Shown here: positions 23,704 through 34,047 of the stretch, in pieces
Position numbering within the stretch: the first letter of the stretch is position 1
How the letters are laid out: each line of letters opens with the position of its first letter
NCBI GenBank assembly: GCA_041393015.1
Contig: JAWKKV010000013.1
Location: forward strand, 3,404 to 67,403
From: JAGQYH01 sp041393015
GTDB lineage: Bacteria; Bacteroidota; Bacteroidia; Chitinophagales; JADIYW01
Direction: 5' to 3'
Length of the DNA stretch: 64,000 bases
Made by a program: the position numbers and the translations under genes
The notes under the pieces: model-generated
What the model saw: only the letters and a program-made list of their open reading frames with translations
The model's database searches: none
Told to the model about the DNA's origin: nothing

Positions 23704-26085
23704 TCAGAACGGATACCCAATAGCGAAGTTCCACACCCAGTTATTGTTTTGCCTCCATTCTTTAAAATCTGCTGATTGAGTTTGATGAAACCATCGTTCT
23801 CCATCACTTTCATATGGTTTATAAAGTGGTATACCTAAATCCAACCGAATAGCGATAAAACTAAAATCTAACCTTAAACCTAAGCCCGTTGCTAAACCAA
23901 TCTGCTTATAAAAATCACTGCTTATCTGGCCTCCAGGTCGTTCGGGGTCATTTCTTAATAACCATATATTTCCTGCATCAACAAATGTGGCTGCTCTAAT
24001 AAATTTATATATGGTCCATCGGTATTCAAGGTTAAACAGTAATTTGATGTCACCTGCCTGCTCAACTGAATTGTTATTATCTTCCAAATTATCTGAAGCA
24101 TAAGATCCCGGTCCAATATCTCTAATTTTAAATCCACGAATAGTGTTTGGACCACCTACAAAATATTGACGGGAATAAGGCAAACTTTGTGTGTTGCCAT
24201 AGCTCAATCCAATACCGGTATTTACTCTGCTGATAAAAATTGATTTTGAGTTGATTTCCCAGTAGTTTCGATAGTCTATTTCAAATTGTGCAAATTGAGA
24301 AAATGGTATGCCTAAGATTTTATATTGGTCATTTTGTTTAGATTTTGCAGCTTTGGCAATCGCATAAGTTAAGTTACCTGAAGATTCAAAACTATGTTGC
24401 AATAGGAAGTAATTTGTTTGATCCGCATCTTTCTTTGTGTTAACCGTTAATTTGTACTTACTTCCGATTACAAAATTATTTTCAAAACTCGATCGAAGTT
24501 GAGCATTAGTAGATAATAAATCATCGAATGTTTTAGTGGTGTTTATTAAATACAACCAACTGAAATTTACAGGCGAAAGATCATGCGTTAGCGATGGTTT
24601 ATTGAGAATTTTTCTTCTTTGCCAACTATACGTATAATCTAAGTTTAAATCGTTGATGGTGTAAAACTGAATCCACTTTTGAAAATTCTCAGAGATACTA
24701 AAAGTGGTGGTTGGTGGCGAAGGAGATTTCAATTTCTCTTCTATAAATCTTAATCGCCTCGGAACAGAAAAGGAGAGGCCCATATTAACATCTAAAACAT
24801 TTAATTCTGCAGTTCTATTACTAAATTGAAACTCTGTACCGGCTCCGGCTTTAAAAGTAAGATCAATGGCTTTTTTACTTGTATTTTTATTATTGTACAT
24901 GATTGAAAAAGTAGATCCAAGAAAGCCTAATGTTGAAGAACTAAGATCGATACTTGTTTTAAAATGTTGGTGATTTGTTGGCGTTAATTTTATTGTTACA
25001 TCTAAACTGTCGTTGCCTACTTTATCGTAATCAATATTTACAAATTTATAAAGCCCCAAGTTTACAAGACGCCCCGAGGTTAGCTGATAATCATAAATGG
25101 AAAATTGATCGTTAGGCTCAATAAAAACATTCTCTGCTATTACTTTTCTTACGATAAATGGACGATGTTCAAACAAACTAAAATATTTGCCATCAGGGTT
25201 GTTGGAAATTCTTGATTCCAAATTTTTTGTTTTTCGAATACCTTCTACCGGATACTTAGGTGTTTTTCGCCAATAAGTAGAAACATTGTCATTGTAGCTC
25301 GGATAAATTAAAACATCTCTGATGTAAAATTTCTGGTGGCTAAGAGAATCTTGAGGTTTTTTAGCGATTAATCGCATATCAAATTGCTTATCGGCAGAAG
25401 TATCGACGATATAGATGAGATCGTTTTTGTTAAAATCGTAATAACCATGACTTCTAATATAATAAGACAACCCATCTCTATCTTTTTGAATGTGGGAGAT
25501 GTTGTAAATATCCTTAGACTTTACTTCATAATCCGGATAGGCTTTGAATAATGAATCGAGTGGATTATTTAAGGCAGGAATAATGAATGTGTCAATATAG
25601 GTTGCGCCGTCATTAAAAATGGTGTAATGTACTTTTACAGCTTTTTCGTTTCTCTTTTTTGCCTTGACCTCTGCTGTTACTTTAGCATCAAAAAAACCAT
25701 TGTCTTGCATCGCTTTAGCCAATATTTTTTCTTTTTGATTTACTTCTACGTCAGTTAAAAGCACTGGCGGTTTTCCTATTTTACTTTGTAACCAATGTTT
25801 GAAACCTTTATCTTTTTTAGGTTCTAACTTTAAATGTGCCCAAACTCTCAATTGAAATAAACCAAGAAATTTTTTATTGGGTTTGGGTTGAAGTTTTTTG
25901 TTTAAACTTCCTTCTAATTTGGCAGCATTCACCTCTTTTATGGCGGGTTCAAACTTTATTTCTGATCCTAAATAAAGTTGTTGGCCTTCCTTTAAATATT
26001 TAGTTCCACTGCAAGAAGGCATCAATATACTTAAGAGCAAAATTACTGCTAAGTATAAAATAGGATATGATCTTTTTTCAATCAT
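23704..26085 (-). CDS. tamL: BamA/TamA-family outer-membrane protein, TamL lipoprotein
   Basis: 793 aa. The lipobox LMPSC near residue 25 marks a lipoprotein, as in the Bacteroidota TamL variant of TamA. POTRA-like region at about residues 40-400; C-terminal 16-strand barrel with GGPNTIRGFKIRDIGPGSY (the strand-11/12 region and the RGF motif of the Omp85 L6 loop) and terminal FAIGYPF. The ATG overlaps the tamB stop by 4 bp, so the two are coupled. With TamB it probably moves protein or lipid between the membranes. Confidence 0.9.
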   Translation of the reverse strand: MIEKRSYPILYLAVILLLSILMPSCSGTKYLKEGQQLYLGSEIKFEPAIKEVNAAKLEGSLNKKLQPKPNKKFLGLFQLRVWAHLKLEPKKDKGFKHWLQSKIGKPPVLLTDVEVNQKEKILAKAMQDNGFFDAKVTAEVKAKKRNEKAVKVHYTIFNDGATYIDTFIIPALNNPLDSLFKAYPDYEVKSKDIYNISHIQKDRDGLSYYIRSHGYYDFNKNDLIYIVDTSADKQFDMRLIAKKPQDSLSHQKFYIRDVLIYPSYNDNVSTYWRKTPKYPVEGIRKTKNLESRISNNPDGKYFSLFEHRPFIVRKVIAENVFIEPNDQFSIYDYQLTSGRLVNLGLYKFVNIDYDKVGNDSLDVTIKLTPTNHQHFKTSIDLSSSTLGFLGSTFSIMYNNKNTSKKAIDLTFKAGAGTEFQFSNRTAELNVLDVNMGLSFSVPRRLRFIEEKLKSPSPPTTTFSISENFQKWIQFYTINDLNLDYTYSWQRRKILNKPSLTHDLSPVNFSWLYLINTTKTFDDLLSTNAQLRSSFENNFVIGSKYKLTVNTKKDADQTNYFLLQHSFESSGNLTYAIAKAAKSKQNDQYKILGIPFSQFAQFEIDYRNYWEINSKSIFISRVNTGIGLSYGNTQSLPYSRQYFVGGPNTIRGFKIRDIGPGSYASDNLEDNNNSVEQAGDIKLLFNLEYRWTIYKFIRAATFVDAGNIWLLRNDPERPGGQISSDFYKQIGLATGLGLRLDFSFIAIRLDLGIPLYKPYESDGERWFHQTQSADFKEWRQNNNWVWNFAIGYPF

Positions 26086-29000
26086 TTAGAAATAGGTTTA
26101 GGCGCTTCTTTGTTTTCAATTGAATCACTAGGAACTTCAATAGGGAGTGTATCATTATTCTCTGTTGGGGTTTCTTTATTAACTTCTTCGGCACCTTTGT
26201 AAGATCCTTTTTTAATTAACTTACCAAAGGTTTTTTGATAACTCAATCCAATACCTGTTTTCCAAACATTATTATCGTTTAGCAAACTGTAATCTGATTT
26301 TTGAAATACATTCAATCTTAAATTACCTTCTTTTGTCAATTTGTATTCTAATATAAAATCACCCGCCACATTCGTTAATCCACCTTCTGAATTTCCTGAA
26401 TTCAAATCTAAGTTAGTGCCTAATTCAAGAATTAATCTGTCATTTAATAAACTTTGTTTTATAAAGACATCAATATTAGTAGATTGTGCGAATGTATTTT
26501 CGGTATCTGAGCCAGCATCACCTGATAACGCATCATTAGAGGTAGAAGCGATACCGACACCAACTTCTAATCCTTTTGCTTTATTGGTTAACTTTTTAAG
26601 TTGATTATTAATGAAACTAGAAACGCTACTAAAGGCTATTTGAGAACTAGCGTTATAGGCTATATCGCTAGAAGTACTATTAATAGTTGTGAAGCCCTGT
26701 AAAAGCAAGAGACTAAAAACTTGTGTGTTTAATTCTGTTTTGTTTGATCTTAACTTTTCTAATGCTCTCGTAACACTACTGGATACGGCATTGCCGGTAT
26801 TTTGAGGGATTTTAATGTCGAAATCAATTTGTGGTTGATTCAGTTCTCCAGTGATAGAAAGCACCACGTTAACTTCCGTATTTGGTTTTTTCGCTGCTAT
26901 TTTCTCATCTTCCGATAAGGTAGTGAATTCATTTTCAATTAAACTGTAAGTGCTTGTTTTTAATTTGTAAGCAGCCGCTAAGTCTAATTTGGAACTCATA
27001 ATGTCGCCCACAAAGGTGATTTGCCCGCCGGGAACAATTTCGAAAAATCGTTTTAAGAAAAAGTCTTCAAAAGTAAATCGATATTGACCAGAAGAAACCT
27101 CATAATTTCCATTAATCAATAATTGTCCAGATTCATTTACATCAACCACCATATTGCCATTGCCGATAACATCTAAATAATCGCCACTGATGGGGTCAAT
27201 TACTACTTTAAGTTTGGCTTTGTCATTTATATTGGCATACACCGTTAAATCAAATATGGTACTGATCTTGTATCTGAGGTTGATGATACTATCAATCTCA
27301 TTTAAGGTATAATCTCCATTATCTACAAAAATGATATAAGGTTCATTAGAAACAGAACTGTTATTGGTAATGGCTTCAATGGTAATGTCCGTGCTATCGT
27401 CTGTGGCAAATACGGCGAAGATTTTTGGTTTATTGACTGTGCCGGTAATATCGGCATCAAGCTCGGCATTTAACATGCCATAAAAAGGTAAGTTTTTCTG
27501 TTTTTTGGAATCCAAAAACGTGAATGATTTGGCACTGAAATTTAAGTTAAAACCAATATTACTGAAGTAATTATGAGTAATGTTGCCGGTAAGATTCGCA
27601 ATTCTTTGTTTGCTATCCACAAAAACTGCCTTCACGTCAATATTATCCTTACTGATATCAAAGTCGCCTTTTTTTACTGTGTAATAAGAACCTAAACTAA
27701 TTACTTCTGTTCCTGCATCATTTAAACTTAGCGTTCCGTCTACATCAGGAGCAGAAAGGCTGCCACCAATTACTAGCTTACCTGCCAAGTCACCCTTTAC
27801 ATTCTTTACATACTTTCTTAAAAAAGGTTCAATGGCTTTTAATTGAAACTGCTTAATGTCAACTTCTCCATCAATTTTATTCCCTTCACTTAGAATCGCA
27901 TCGATGTGAACATCAGTAAATAAATCGGACAAATCTATGCTTGCGGTGGTGTAACTTCCGCCAATATTCTGAAACTCCATTCCTAAGTTTCCAATCTCAA
28001 TTCCGTTATATTGAATGGCACCAATGTATAAATCACCTTCAATGGTCATAGGATCTTCTATGGTGGCTACTTTTAAAGAACCGTTGATGGAGCCTTCTAA
28101 TGAAGTAGAGTCATTTAAAATAAAGTTGGTAATGTTAGTAGCTTCAAATGCTTCAAAATAAAGGTCGATTTCTTTATTCTCACCTTTGGTTAGAAATATA
28201 CCTTGGTCACCTCTAATTAGGTCAAAAGCTGGATATTCAAATTCACCTTTTCCAATAACAAATGGCTCTGTCATATTCAATCGCCAATTTTTAGCATCCA
28301 ATACCACAGACTTGTCAGCTATTAATTCAAACAGTTTTTCAGAGGATGTTATTTTACCCGTTAAAGCAAATTGATCAATGGCTTCTTCATCTTTAATCTT
28401 TATGCCATAGGTACCAATGTTTTCTTTAAATGTTGTAGTCAATTCTAAGGCTGGAATTTGAACGCTATTGCCAATTATAATTGAATCAGAAGCAATAGCA
28501 AAACTCAATTTATTGTCAATGGTTTTACTAATAACCGCAATGTTTTTTAATGTTGTTGTTCCAAAAGCAAATTCAGGAACTTGTAAGTCAATATCCACTA
28601 AATCTTTTCTAGAGTCAAAGTCTAAGACAATGATGGCGGTATCTAATTTAAAATTTGATTCGGAGAAGAAATTGGTGAGTTTCCTTGGATTAGAGACATA
28701 AAATGCGCCTTTGAAAGATTGCTCAGGGATAGAATCTAATCCTTTTTTAGCGTTGATTAACTCACTAAATGGAAAATACTCATCTAGGCTTTGCATAATA
28801 GCGGGTACAACATTAACAAAGCTAAAATCTCCAACAACGGATCCATTTATTATTTCAGAGGCCAATAAAACTTCATTGTCTCCATTATTTTTATTCGAAG
28901 CTATAATAGCAATAGAATCCGTTTCCCAAACTTTTCCTTCTTTGGAAAGTCTTATATCTCTAATTTTTAGCTCGCCATTCATATTGTTTAAAGTAGCTTC

Positions 29001-31142
29001 TGAGAGATCTGAGGTAATAACCATGCTCGCAGATAATGGCATTTTTGTTAAATTCAGTTCACCCAAATTGAGGGTGTCTAGTTGCATCGTAAAATTAAGA
29101 TTTGGGACTTCATTATTGAGTCCTATTTTTCCATTGAAAACGAAGGCTAAATTTTCATCATTAATATTAATGTCTCCTTCAAACTCTTTTTTGTAAAAAC
29201 ACCCTTCAATGTTTAAATCATGATAGTTGTAACTGTTGTAAACAAAAGAGTTAATATTTACATCTAATTGCGTGTCTATCGTATCTAATGATAAACCTCT
29301 TCCGTCTACTTTAGCCGTCATGGTTACATTGCCAATAGAGTCATTACCTAACAGCTGTCCTAGTTGAAAGTCATCAATTTTTAATTGCCCTAAATAAACA
29401 GCGTTGGTATATTTTTCGTTAAAATCAATTTTTAAATCAGGAATGATATTTCCTAGATTGGTCGTTATTTCACCGTCTAAATCAAAGCTGGTTAAACTTC
29501 CTTTAATCTTACCTGAATAAGTAAGGAATTCTATGTTTTTAGCAATAGCTGGAATAGAATCTAGAATTTTGGCAACATCATTAGATGCTGTCTCTATTTT
29601 ATTGATGTTTAATTGGTATTGAAGTTGATCAATTTGATTCAAATTTTGGATTGTTCCAGCAAAATCAACATGTGTAGTTAAAGCCGTTTTAAGCGTAAAT
29701 TTTTCTAATTGAAGCTCTTTTAAATTTCCTGAAAGCTTAGAAGCCAAATCTATTCTTCCAAAAGGTTTAATATCAATTGGTAGCTTTGATCGACCGATTA
29801 TTTTTTCAATTTCTTTAGTACTAGCATTAGCAGTAATAGCAACATTGCTAAACTGCATTTGATTGGTTTGGGTAGGATGTTTTACAATGCCTGATATACT
29901 TGCTTTTGTTTCACCAATACTAGCATCTAGATTCTTGATATTCAAATTGGCTAAGTCTCCAGAGATAGAAGTATTGATTCTTATATTTTTGGAAGGAAGT
30001 TGATTGAAATCGATAGATTTTGTAAGTGTTGGAATAAAATAACTTAACTCATCGGCATGTAGGTTGATTGGTTTGCCTTTAACATCCACTTGTAAGTCAT
30101 CTTCAAATAGAATAAATGTTTTGAAAATATCGTATGATAAACTTGCATCTAAATTAGCTTCTGATTTTCCGGTTTTTAACTCGAGATTGGTGGCGCCGGT
30201 TTCTTTATCTGAAAAGATAAGATTACCCGATAAATGTTGAATATCAATTTGCTCACCAAACTCGGTGGAAATGTTCTTAGCGGTTAAACTTGCTCGAGTG
30301 CTATCAAAATAAACATTCTTAAAATCGATGTTTAAGTCTTTGGCTTGAATATGTTGCGGATTGAAAGTTGTGCCTAAAGAGTTATTTTCTCCTGTTACAA
30401 TATCAACATAACTGTTACTGATGGTTAGTTTTTGAGAGGTAACTTTTATTGGAACCGTTGAAAGCGGGAAAATAGTTGGATCATATATTTTTTTGCGTTT
30501 GCCCAAAGTAAAACTCGCTACATAATTAACTGATTCAATATCAATTGAGTTGAGTGCAATATCCATTGTCGCAAGATCTAGAGATTTTAAATTGACATGT
30601 AAGCTTTTTAAGACGATATCTTGTCTGCCGGAACTTAAGTCTAATAATGCATGGGTATTATTGAGTTCTAACTTTTTCAGTGAAATCGTCCAAGGCGAAG
30701 CAGATTTTTCCTTCTTTGGTTTTGGATTTTTAGGGGCAAAGGCATCAACGATATACTGAAAATTAAAAATGGAGTCTTGCTGACGCATAGTGGCGGTTAG
30801 ATCATTAATGATAATCTTATCTACCTCAACCGTTTTCTTTATTAATTTTTTTAGATTGATGTCAATAATTAAATCAGAAGTAGCCAATAAGGTATCGGCT
30901 TTTTGATCTTCAAAGTAAACGCCGTGTAAAGCCACTCTGTCGAATAGATGAATCGCTACTTTGTCAATATTTACGGGTGTTTCTATTTTATTTTCTAAAA
31001 ATTTAGCCGCAGATTTAGCAATTCTTTTTTGTACAAAAGGCATGTTTAAGCCTACAAAAAGGAATAGTAATATAAACAGGATTAACCCCAACAGCGTTAA
31101 ACTGGTGTATTTTAAAATACGCCGAAGAGGTTTTAAATTCAT
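26082..31142 (-). CDS. tamB: translocation and assembly module protein TamB
   Basis: 1686 aa. An N-terminal membrane anchor (about residues 10-35, LTLLGLILFILLFLFVGLNMPF) is followed by about 1,500 residues of repetitive beta-strand-rich AsmA/TamB sequence forming a hydrophobic groove spanning the periplasm. The C-terminal DUF490 domain is seen around YRFTFEDFFLKRFFEIVPGGQITF and LNDRLILELGTNL. It is co-transcribed with tamL. A promoter element at 31172-31179 overlaps that of the divergent HMG-CoA lyase gene. Confidence 0.92.
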   Translation of the reverse strand: MNLKPLRRILKYTSLTLLGLILFILLFLFVGLNMPFVQKRIAKSAAKFLENKIETPVNIDKVAIHLFDRVALHGVYFEDQKADTLLATSDLIIDINLKKLIKKTVEVDKIIINDLTATMRQQDSIFNFQYIVDAFAPKNPKPKKEKSASPWTISLKKLELNNTHALLDLSSGRQDIVLKSLHVNLKSLDLATMDIALNSIDIESVNYVASFTLGKRKKIYDPTIFPLSTVPIKVTSQKLTISNSYVDIVTGENNSLGTTFNPQHIQAKDLNIDFKNVYFDSTRASLTAKNISTEFGEQIDIQHLSGNLIFSDKETGATNLELKTGKSEANLDASLSYDIFKTFILFEDDLQVDVKGKPINLHADELSYFIPTLTKSIDFNQLPSKNIRINTSISGDLANLNIKNLDASIGETKASISGIVKHPTQTNQMQFSNVAITANASTKEIEKIIGRSKLPIDIKPFGRIDLASKLSGNLKELQLEKFTLKTALTTHVDFAGTIQNLNQIDQLQYQLNINKIETASNDVAKILDSIPAIAKNIEFLTYSGKIKGSLTSFDLDGEITTNLGNIIPDLKIDFNEKYTNAVYLGQLKIDDFQLGQLLGNDSIGNVTMTAKVDGRGLSLDTIDTQLDVNINSFVYNSYNYHDLNIEGCFYKKEFEGDININDENLAFVFNGKIGLNNEVPNLNFTMQLDTLNLGELNLTKMPLSASMVITSDLSEATLNNMNGELKIRDIRLSKEGKVWETDSIAIIASNKNNGDNEVLLASEIINGSVVGDFSFVNVVPAIMQSLDEYFPFSELINAKKGLDSIPEQSFKGAFYVSNPRKLTNFFSESNFKLDTAIIVLDFDSRKDLVDIDLQVPEFAFGTTTLKNIAVISKTIDNKLSFAIASDSIIIGNSVQIPALELTTTFKENIGTYGIKIKDEEAIDQFALTGKITSSEKLFELIADKSVVLDAKNWRLNMTEPFVIGKGEFEYPAFDLIRGDQGIFLTKGENKEIDLYFEAFEATNITNFILNDSTSLEGSINGSLKVATIEDPMTIEGDLYIGAIQYNGIEIGNLGMEFQNIGGSYTTASIDLSDLFTDVHIDAILSEGNKIDGEVDIKQFQLKAIEPFLRKYVKNVKGDLAGKLVIGGSLSAPDVDGTLSLNDAGTEVISLGSYYTVKKGDFDISKDNIDVKAVFVDSKQRIANLTGNITHNYFSNIGFNLNFSAKSFTFLDSKKQKNLPFYGMLNAELDADITGTVNKPKIFAVFATDDSTDITIEAITNNSSVSNEPYIIFVDNGDYTLNEIDSIINLRYKISTIFDLTVYANINDKAKLKVVIDPISGDYLDVIGNGNMVVDVNESGQLLINGNYEVSSGQYRFTFEDFFLKRFFEIVPGGQITFVGDIMSSKLDLAAAYKLKTSTYSLIENEFTTLSEDEKIAAKKPNTEVNVVLSITGELNQPQIDFDIKIPQNTGNAVSSSVTRALEKLRSNKTELNTQVFSLLLLQGFTTINSTSSDIAYNASSQIAFSSVSSFINNQLKKLTNKAKGLEVGVGIASTSNDALSGDAGSDTENTFAQSTNIDVFIKQSLLNDRLILELGTNLDLNSGNSEGGLTNVAGDFILEYKLTKEGNLRLNVFQKSDYSLLNDNNVWKTGIGLSYQKTFGKLIKKGSYKGAEEVNKETPTENNDTLPIEVPSDSIENKEAPKPISK

Positions 31143-31160
31143 AGGAACTAATATTAATTA

Positions 31161-31168
31161 TATTTTTG
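31161..31168 (+). promoter_or_regulatory. putative promoter -7 element TATTTTTG for the HMG-CoA lyase gene
   Basis: TAnnTTTG on the plus strand 50 bp before the ATG at 31219. It is only 3 bp from the opposing tamB element. Confidence 0.42.
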
Positions 31169-31171
31169 TTG

Positions 31172-31179
31172 CAAAATTA
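31172..31179 (-). promoter_or_regulatory. putative promoter -7 element TAATTTTG for tamB
   Basis: TAnnTTTG on the minus strand 29 bp before the tamB ATG. The two divergent elements face each other so closely that both promoters cannot be occupied at once. Confidence 0.42.
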
Positions 31180-31218
31180 GCCTTAAAAGAATTTAATTTT
31201 TAAAATCTACGATTAATA

Positions 31219-32082
31219 ATGGATCAAGTTAATACTGTTAAAATAATTGAATGCCCAAGAGATGCTATGCAGGGTATTGCAACTTTTATACCAACGAATA
31301 AGAAAATAGAATATTTGAACACTTTATTAAAAGTGGGCTTTAATACTTTAGATTGTGGAAGTTTTGTTTCTGCGAAATCCATTCCGCAGATGAGAGATAC
31401 TTTTAGAGTACTTCCCCAATTGGACTTATCTGAAACCGATACAAAACTATCGGTAATTGTAGCGAATGTAAGAGGAGCGGAGGAAGCTTGCGAGTTTGAT
31501 GAGATCAATTATGTTGGTTTTCCTTTTTCTGTGTCAGAAACGTTTCAACAACGAAATACCAATTCTAGCATAGAACAATCCTTGGAAAGGGTAGAGCAAA
31601 TACTCAACATTTGCGAGTGTAATGGTAAAGAGTTGGTCGTTTATATATCAATGGCATTTGGTAATCCATATAATGATCCTTATCACCCGGCGATTGTTGA
31701 ACATTGGGTAGATCGTTTGCACGATTTAGGTATTTATGATATGTCTATTTCTGATACGGTTGGTGTGGCTACGCCTAAATTAATTGAAGATTTATACGCT
31801 GTATTATATGAAGATTTTCCAAAAATTGAGTTTGGTAGTCATTTTCATACCACACCAGATACTTGGAAAGAGAAAATTGAAGTGGCTTATGCCAACGGTT
31901 GTAAGCGTTTTGACGGCGCAATTTATGGTTTTGGTGGCTGTCCAATGGCAAAAGACGATTTAATTGGCAATATGCCAACCGAAAATTTAATTGCCTTTTT
32001 TGAGGAGAAAGGCATTCCTCATGGATTGAATTTAGAAGCGTTTGAAAAAGCCAAAGCGATGGCGAAATCGATTTTCTTGTAA
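31219..32082 (+). CDS. mvaB: hydroxymethylglutaryl-CoA lyase
   Basis: 287 aa, HMGL/DRE-TIM family. The catalytic CPRDAMQG (variant of PRDGLQ), SVIVANVRGAEEACEFDEI, YISMAFGNPYNDPYHP, SDTVGVATP, FGSHFHTT and GFGGCPMAKDDLIGNMPTE (catalytic Cys) are all present. Cleaves HMG-CoA to acetyl-CoA and acetoacetate in leucine catabolism. The acyl-CoA dehydrogenase gene nearby is consistent with this. A related aldolase of the family cannot be wholly excluded. Confidence 0.92.
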   Translation: MDQVNTVKIIECPRDAMQGIATFIPTNKKIEYLNTLLKVGFNTLDCGSFVSAKSIPQMRDTFRVLPQLDLSETDTKLSVIVANVRGAEEACEFDEINYVGFPFSVSETFQQRNTNSSIEQSLERVEQILNICECNGKELVVYISMAFGNPYNDPYHPAIVEHWVDRLHDLGIYDMSISDTVGVATPKLIEDLYAVLYEDFPKIEFGSHFHTTPDTWKEKIEVAYANGCKRFDGAIYGFGGCPMAKDDLIGNMPTENLIAFFEEKGIPHGLNLEAFEKAKAMAKSIFL

Positions 32083-32123
32083 TCTAAAAAAGTTAGCCTT
32101 GGCTATCAGTTTTGTTTTTTTGA

Positions 32124-32140
32124 CCTGCCAGCCGAGCAGG
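32124..32140. repeat. GC-rich hairpin CCTGC / GCAGG
   Basis: Stem CCTGC (32124-32128) and GCAGG (32136-32140) in an otherwise AT-rich gap. A similar palindrome is at 40245-40259. Confidence 0.5.
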
Positions 32141-32143
32141 CGG

Positions 32144-32224
32144 GCACAGATGGCACAAATATTTTAGATTTACTTTCTAGGTTAATTTTGAGTATGAATT
32201 AGTGAAATCTGTGAAATCTGTGTC
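32144..32224. repeat. short intergenic element with imperfect terminal inverted repeats
   Basis: Left end GCACAGATGGCAC and right end GTGAAATCTGTGTC are imperfect inverted repeats. They match the ends of the elements at 41092-41309 and 45730-45954. It lies between two convergent genes and has no coding capacity. Confidence 0.5.
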
Positions 32225-32233
32225 TTCTTTTAA

Positions 32234-32791
32234 CTAAAATAATCCTACGAAGTATTTATAGCCAATCGATAAAACACTAATAGGAATCAACAAACCAATG
32301 GCGCTGCCATAAATGTACTTTTGAGTAGTGATTTTTGAAAAAGCCAAAGCATAATTTAGCGGCGGTGCCACCCACATTAATAATCGAAGAAGGATAATCG
32401 TTTTAATGGGTTTGGTCTCTACTCTAAGCAGTATTCTTTGAATTCGCTCACTTTTTATATGCGCCATCGCATTGCCACCCATGGAGCGAGCAAAGTAGAA
32501 GCTCGCAATCACTGCAGCTAAACTTCCTAAATAAGCTACTATTGGTCCTAATACACTTCCAAACAGTGGAATAGATGCGCCAATAAATATTACGCCGGGC
32601 AACTGAAAAATTATAGCCAAACAAAATGCTACAATAAACAAGGCAATACCCCAAATTCCTAATGGTTCAATAAATAGTTGTAAGTTTTCAATAGTCATTT
32701 GCTTGCCTAATGGAGTAAACAATTTTATAGCAAAAGCTATTATGATAAAGGCGGCAAAAAGAAAAAGTTTAATGACTTGTTTTCTTGGCAT
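32234..32791 (-). CDS. TVP38/TMEM64 (VTT-domain) family membrane protein
   Basis: 185 aa with four to five hydrophobic helices. FQLPGVIFIGASIPLFGSVLGPIVAYLGSLAAVIASFYFAR corresponds to the DedA/VTT re-entrant region. The Arg in LLRLLMWVAPPLNYALA is typical. These proteins are inner-membrane proteins linked to lipid scrambling or transport in related families. The role here is unknown. It is convergent with the HMG-CoA lyase gene. Confidence 0.85.
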   Translation of the reverse strand: MPRKQVIKLFLFAAFIIIAFAIKLFTPLGKQMTIENLQLFIEPLGIWGIALFIVAFCLAIIFQLPGVIFIGASIPLFGSVLGPIVAYLGSLAAVIASFYFARSMGGNAMAHIKSERIQRILLRVETKPIKTIILLRLLMWVAPPLNYALAFSKITTQKYIYGSAIGLLIPISVLSIGYKYFVGLF

Positions 32792-32886
32792 GATTAAAAA
32801 TAAGATAAAATTTCAAAAATTATTGAATAGGTTAAATATCGTTCGGATATTTACACGCAAGATTAAAACAAATAAAACATATCATC

Positions 32887-34047
32887 ATGATTGAAGGCTT
32901 TTTTCCAAGAACAATTTTTAATGAAGAACACGAATTATTTAGAGCATCAGTAAAAGATCTTTTGCAAAAAGAACTAATGCCTCATGTAGACGAATGGGAG
33001 AAAAACCAAATGGTGTCTAGAGCATCTTGGAGAACCTTAGGCGAAAATGGTTTTCTAAGTATGCAAGTAGCGGAAGAATATGGTGGAATGGGGATTGAAG
33101 ATTATCGCTACAATGCCATTTTTAATGAAGAATTAGGCTATACCGGTTGTGCGAGTATTGCGATTGGTTATTCTTTGCATTCTGATATTGTAACGCCATA
33201 CATAGAGCATTATGGGAGCGAAGCGACCAAGCAAAAGTATTTACCTAAAATGGTGAGTGGCGAATACATAGGCTCGATAGCCATGACAGAACCGGGCGCA
33301 GGTAGTGACTTGCAAAATATCAAAACTTCTGCGGTAGATATGGGCGATCATTATTTGGTGAATGGCTCCAAAACATTTATTACTAATGGCTACTTGAGTA
33401 ATGTTTGTGTGGTAGCCGTAAAAACGGATCCATCTCAAGGCGCGAAAGGAACTAGTTTGTTGGTGATTGATGACACCATGGAAGGTTTTACCAAAGGAAA
33501 GCCATTCCATAAAGTGGGTTTGCATGCACAAGATACTTGCGAATTGTTTTTCGAAGATGTAAAAGTGCCAAAGGAAAATTTGTTGGGGGAAACCGGAAGA
33601 GGTTTTGCTTATATGATGACGGAATTAGCTCAAGAGCGTTTGTTAGTCGGTTGGGCCGGATTAGCCTTAGCAGAAAGAAATTTAGCCGACACCATTACCT
33701 ATATTAAAGAAAGAAAAGCGTTTGGTAAACCGATAGCCGCTTTTCAAAATACGAAGTTTAAGATAGCAGAATTAGTATCTGAAGTTCAAATAGCAAGAGT
33801 ATATGCTGATAGATGCTTGGAATTACATTGCACCAAAGAATTAGATGGCGCGATGGCTTCTATGATGAAGTATAAACTAACCGATCTTCAATTTAAAGTA
33901 GCAGACGAATGCTTACAGCTGCACGGCGGTTATGGTTATATCTGGGAATATCAAGCCGCTAGAGCTTTTGCGGACTCTAGAGTGCAAAAGATTTATGCCG
34001 GCACCAATGAGATCATGAAAGAAGTGGTGAGTAGGAAGTTTTTGTAG
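32887..34047 (+). CDS. acyl-CoA dehydrogenase
   Basis: 386 aa. FAD-dependent alpha,beta-dehydrogenation of acyl-CoA. Signatures: GSIAMTEPGAGSDLQNIKT, NGSKTFITNG, CELFFEDVKVPKENLLG, ERLLVGWAGLALAE, ECLQLHGGYGYIWEY and QKIYAGTNEIMKEVV; the catalytic Glu region is intact. The N-terminus FFPRTIFNEEHELFR is typical of the long-chain/isovaleryl-like branch, so the precise chain length is open. The 95-bp upstream gap is shared with the divergent VTT gene. Confidence 0.93.
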   Translation: MIEGFFPRTIFNEEHELFRASVKDLLQKELMPHVDEWEKNQMVSRASWRTLGENGFLSMQVAEEYGGMGIEDYRYNAIFNEELGYTGCASIAIGYSLHSDIVTPYIEHYGSEATKQKYLPKMVSGEYIGSIAMTEPGAGSDLQNIKTSAVDMGDHYLVNGSKTFITNGYLSNVCVVAVKTDPSQGAKGTSLLVIDDTMEGFTKGKPFHKVGLHAQDTCELFFEDVKVPKENLLGETGRGFAYMMTELAQERLLVGWAGLALAERNLADTITYIKERKAFGKPIAAFQNTKFKIAELVSEVQIARVYADRCLELHCTKELDGAMASMMKYKLTDLQFKVADECLQLHGGYGYIWEYQAARAFADSRVQKIYAGTNEIMKEVVSRKFL

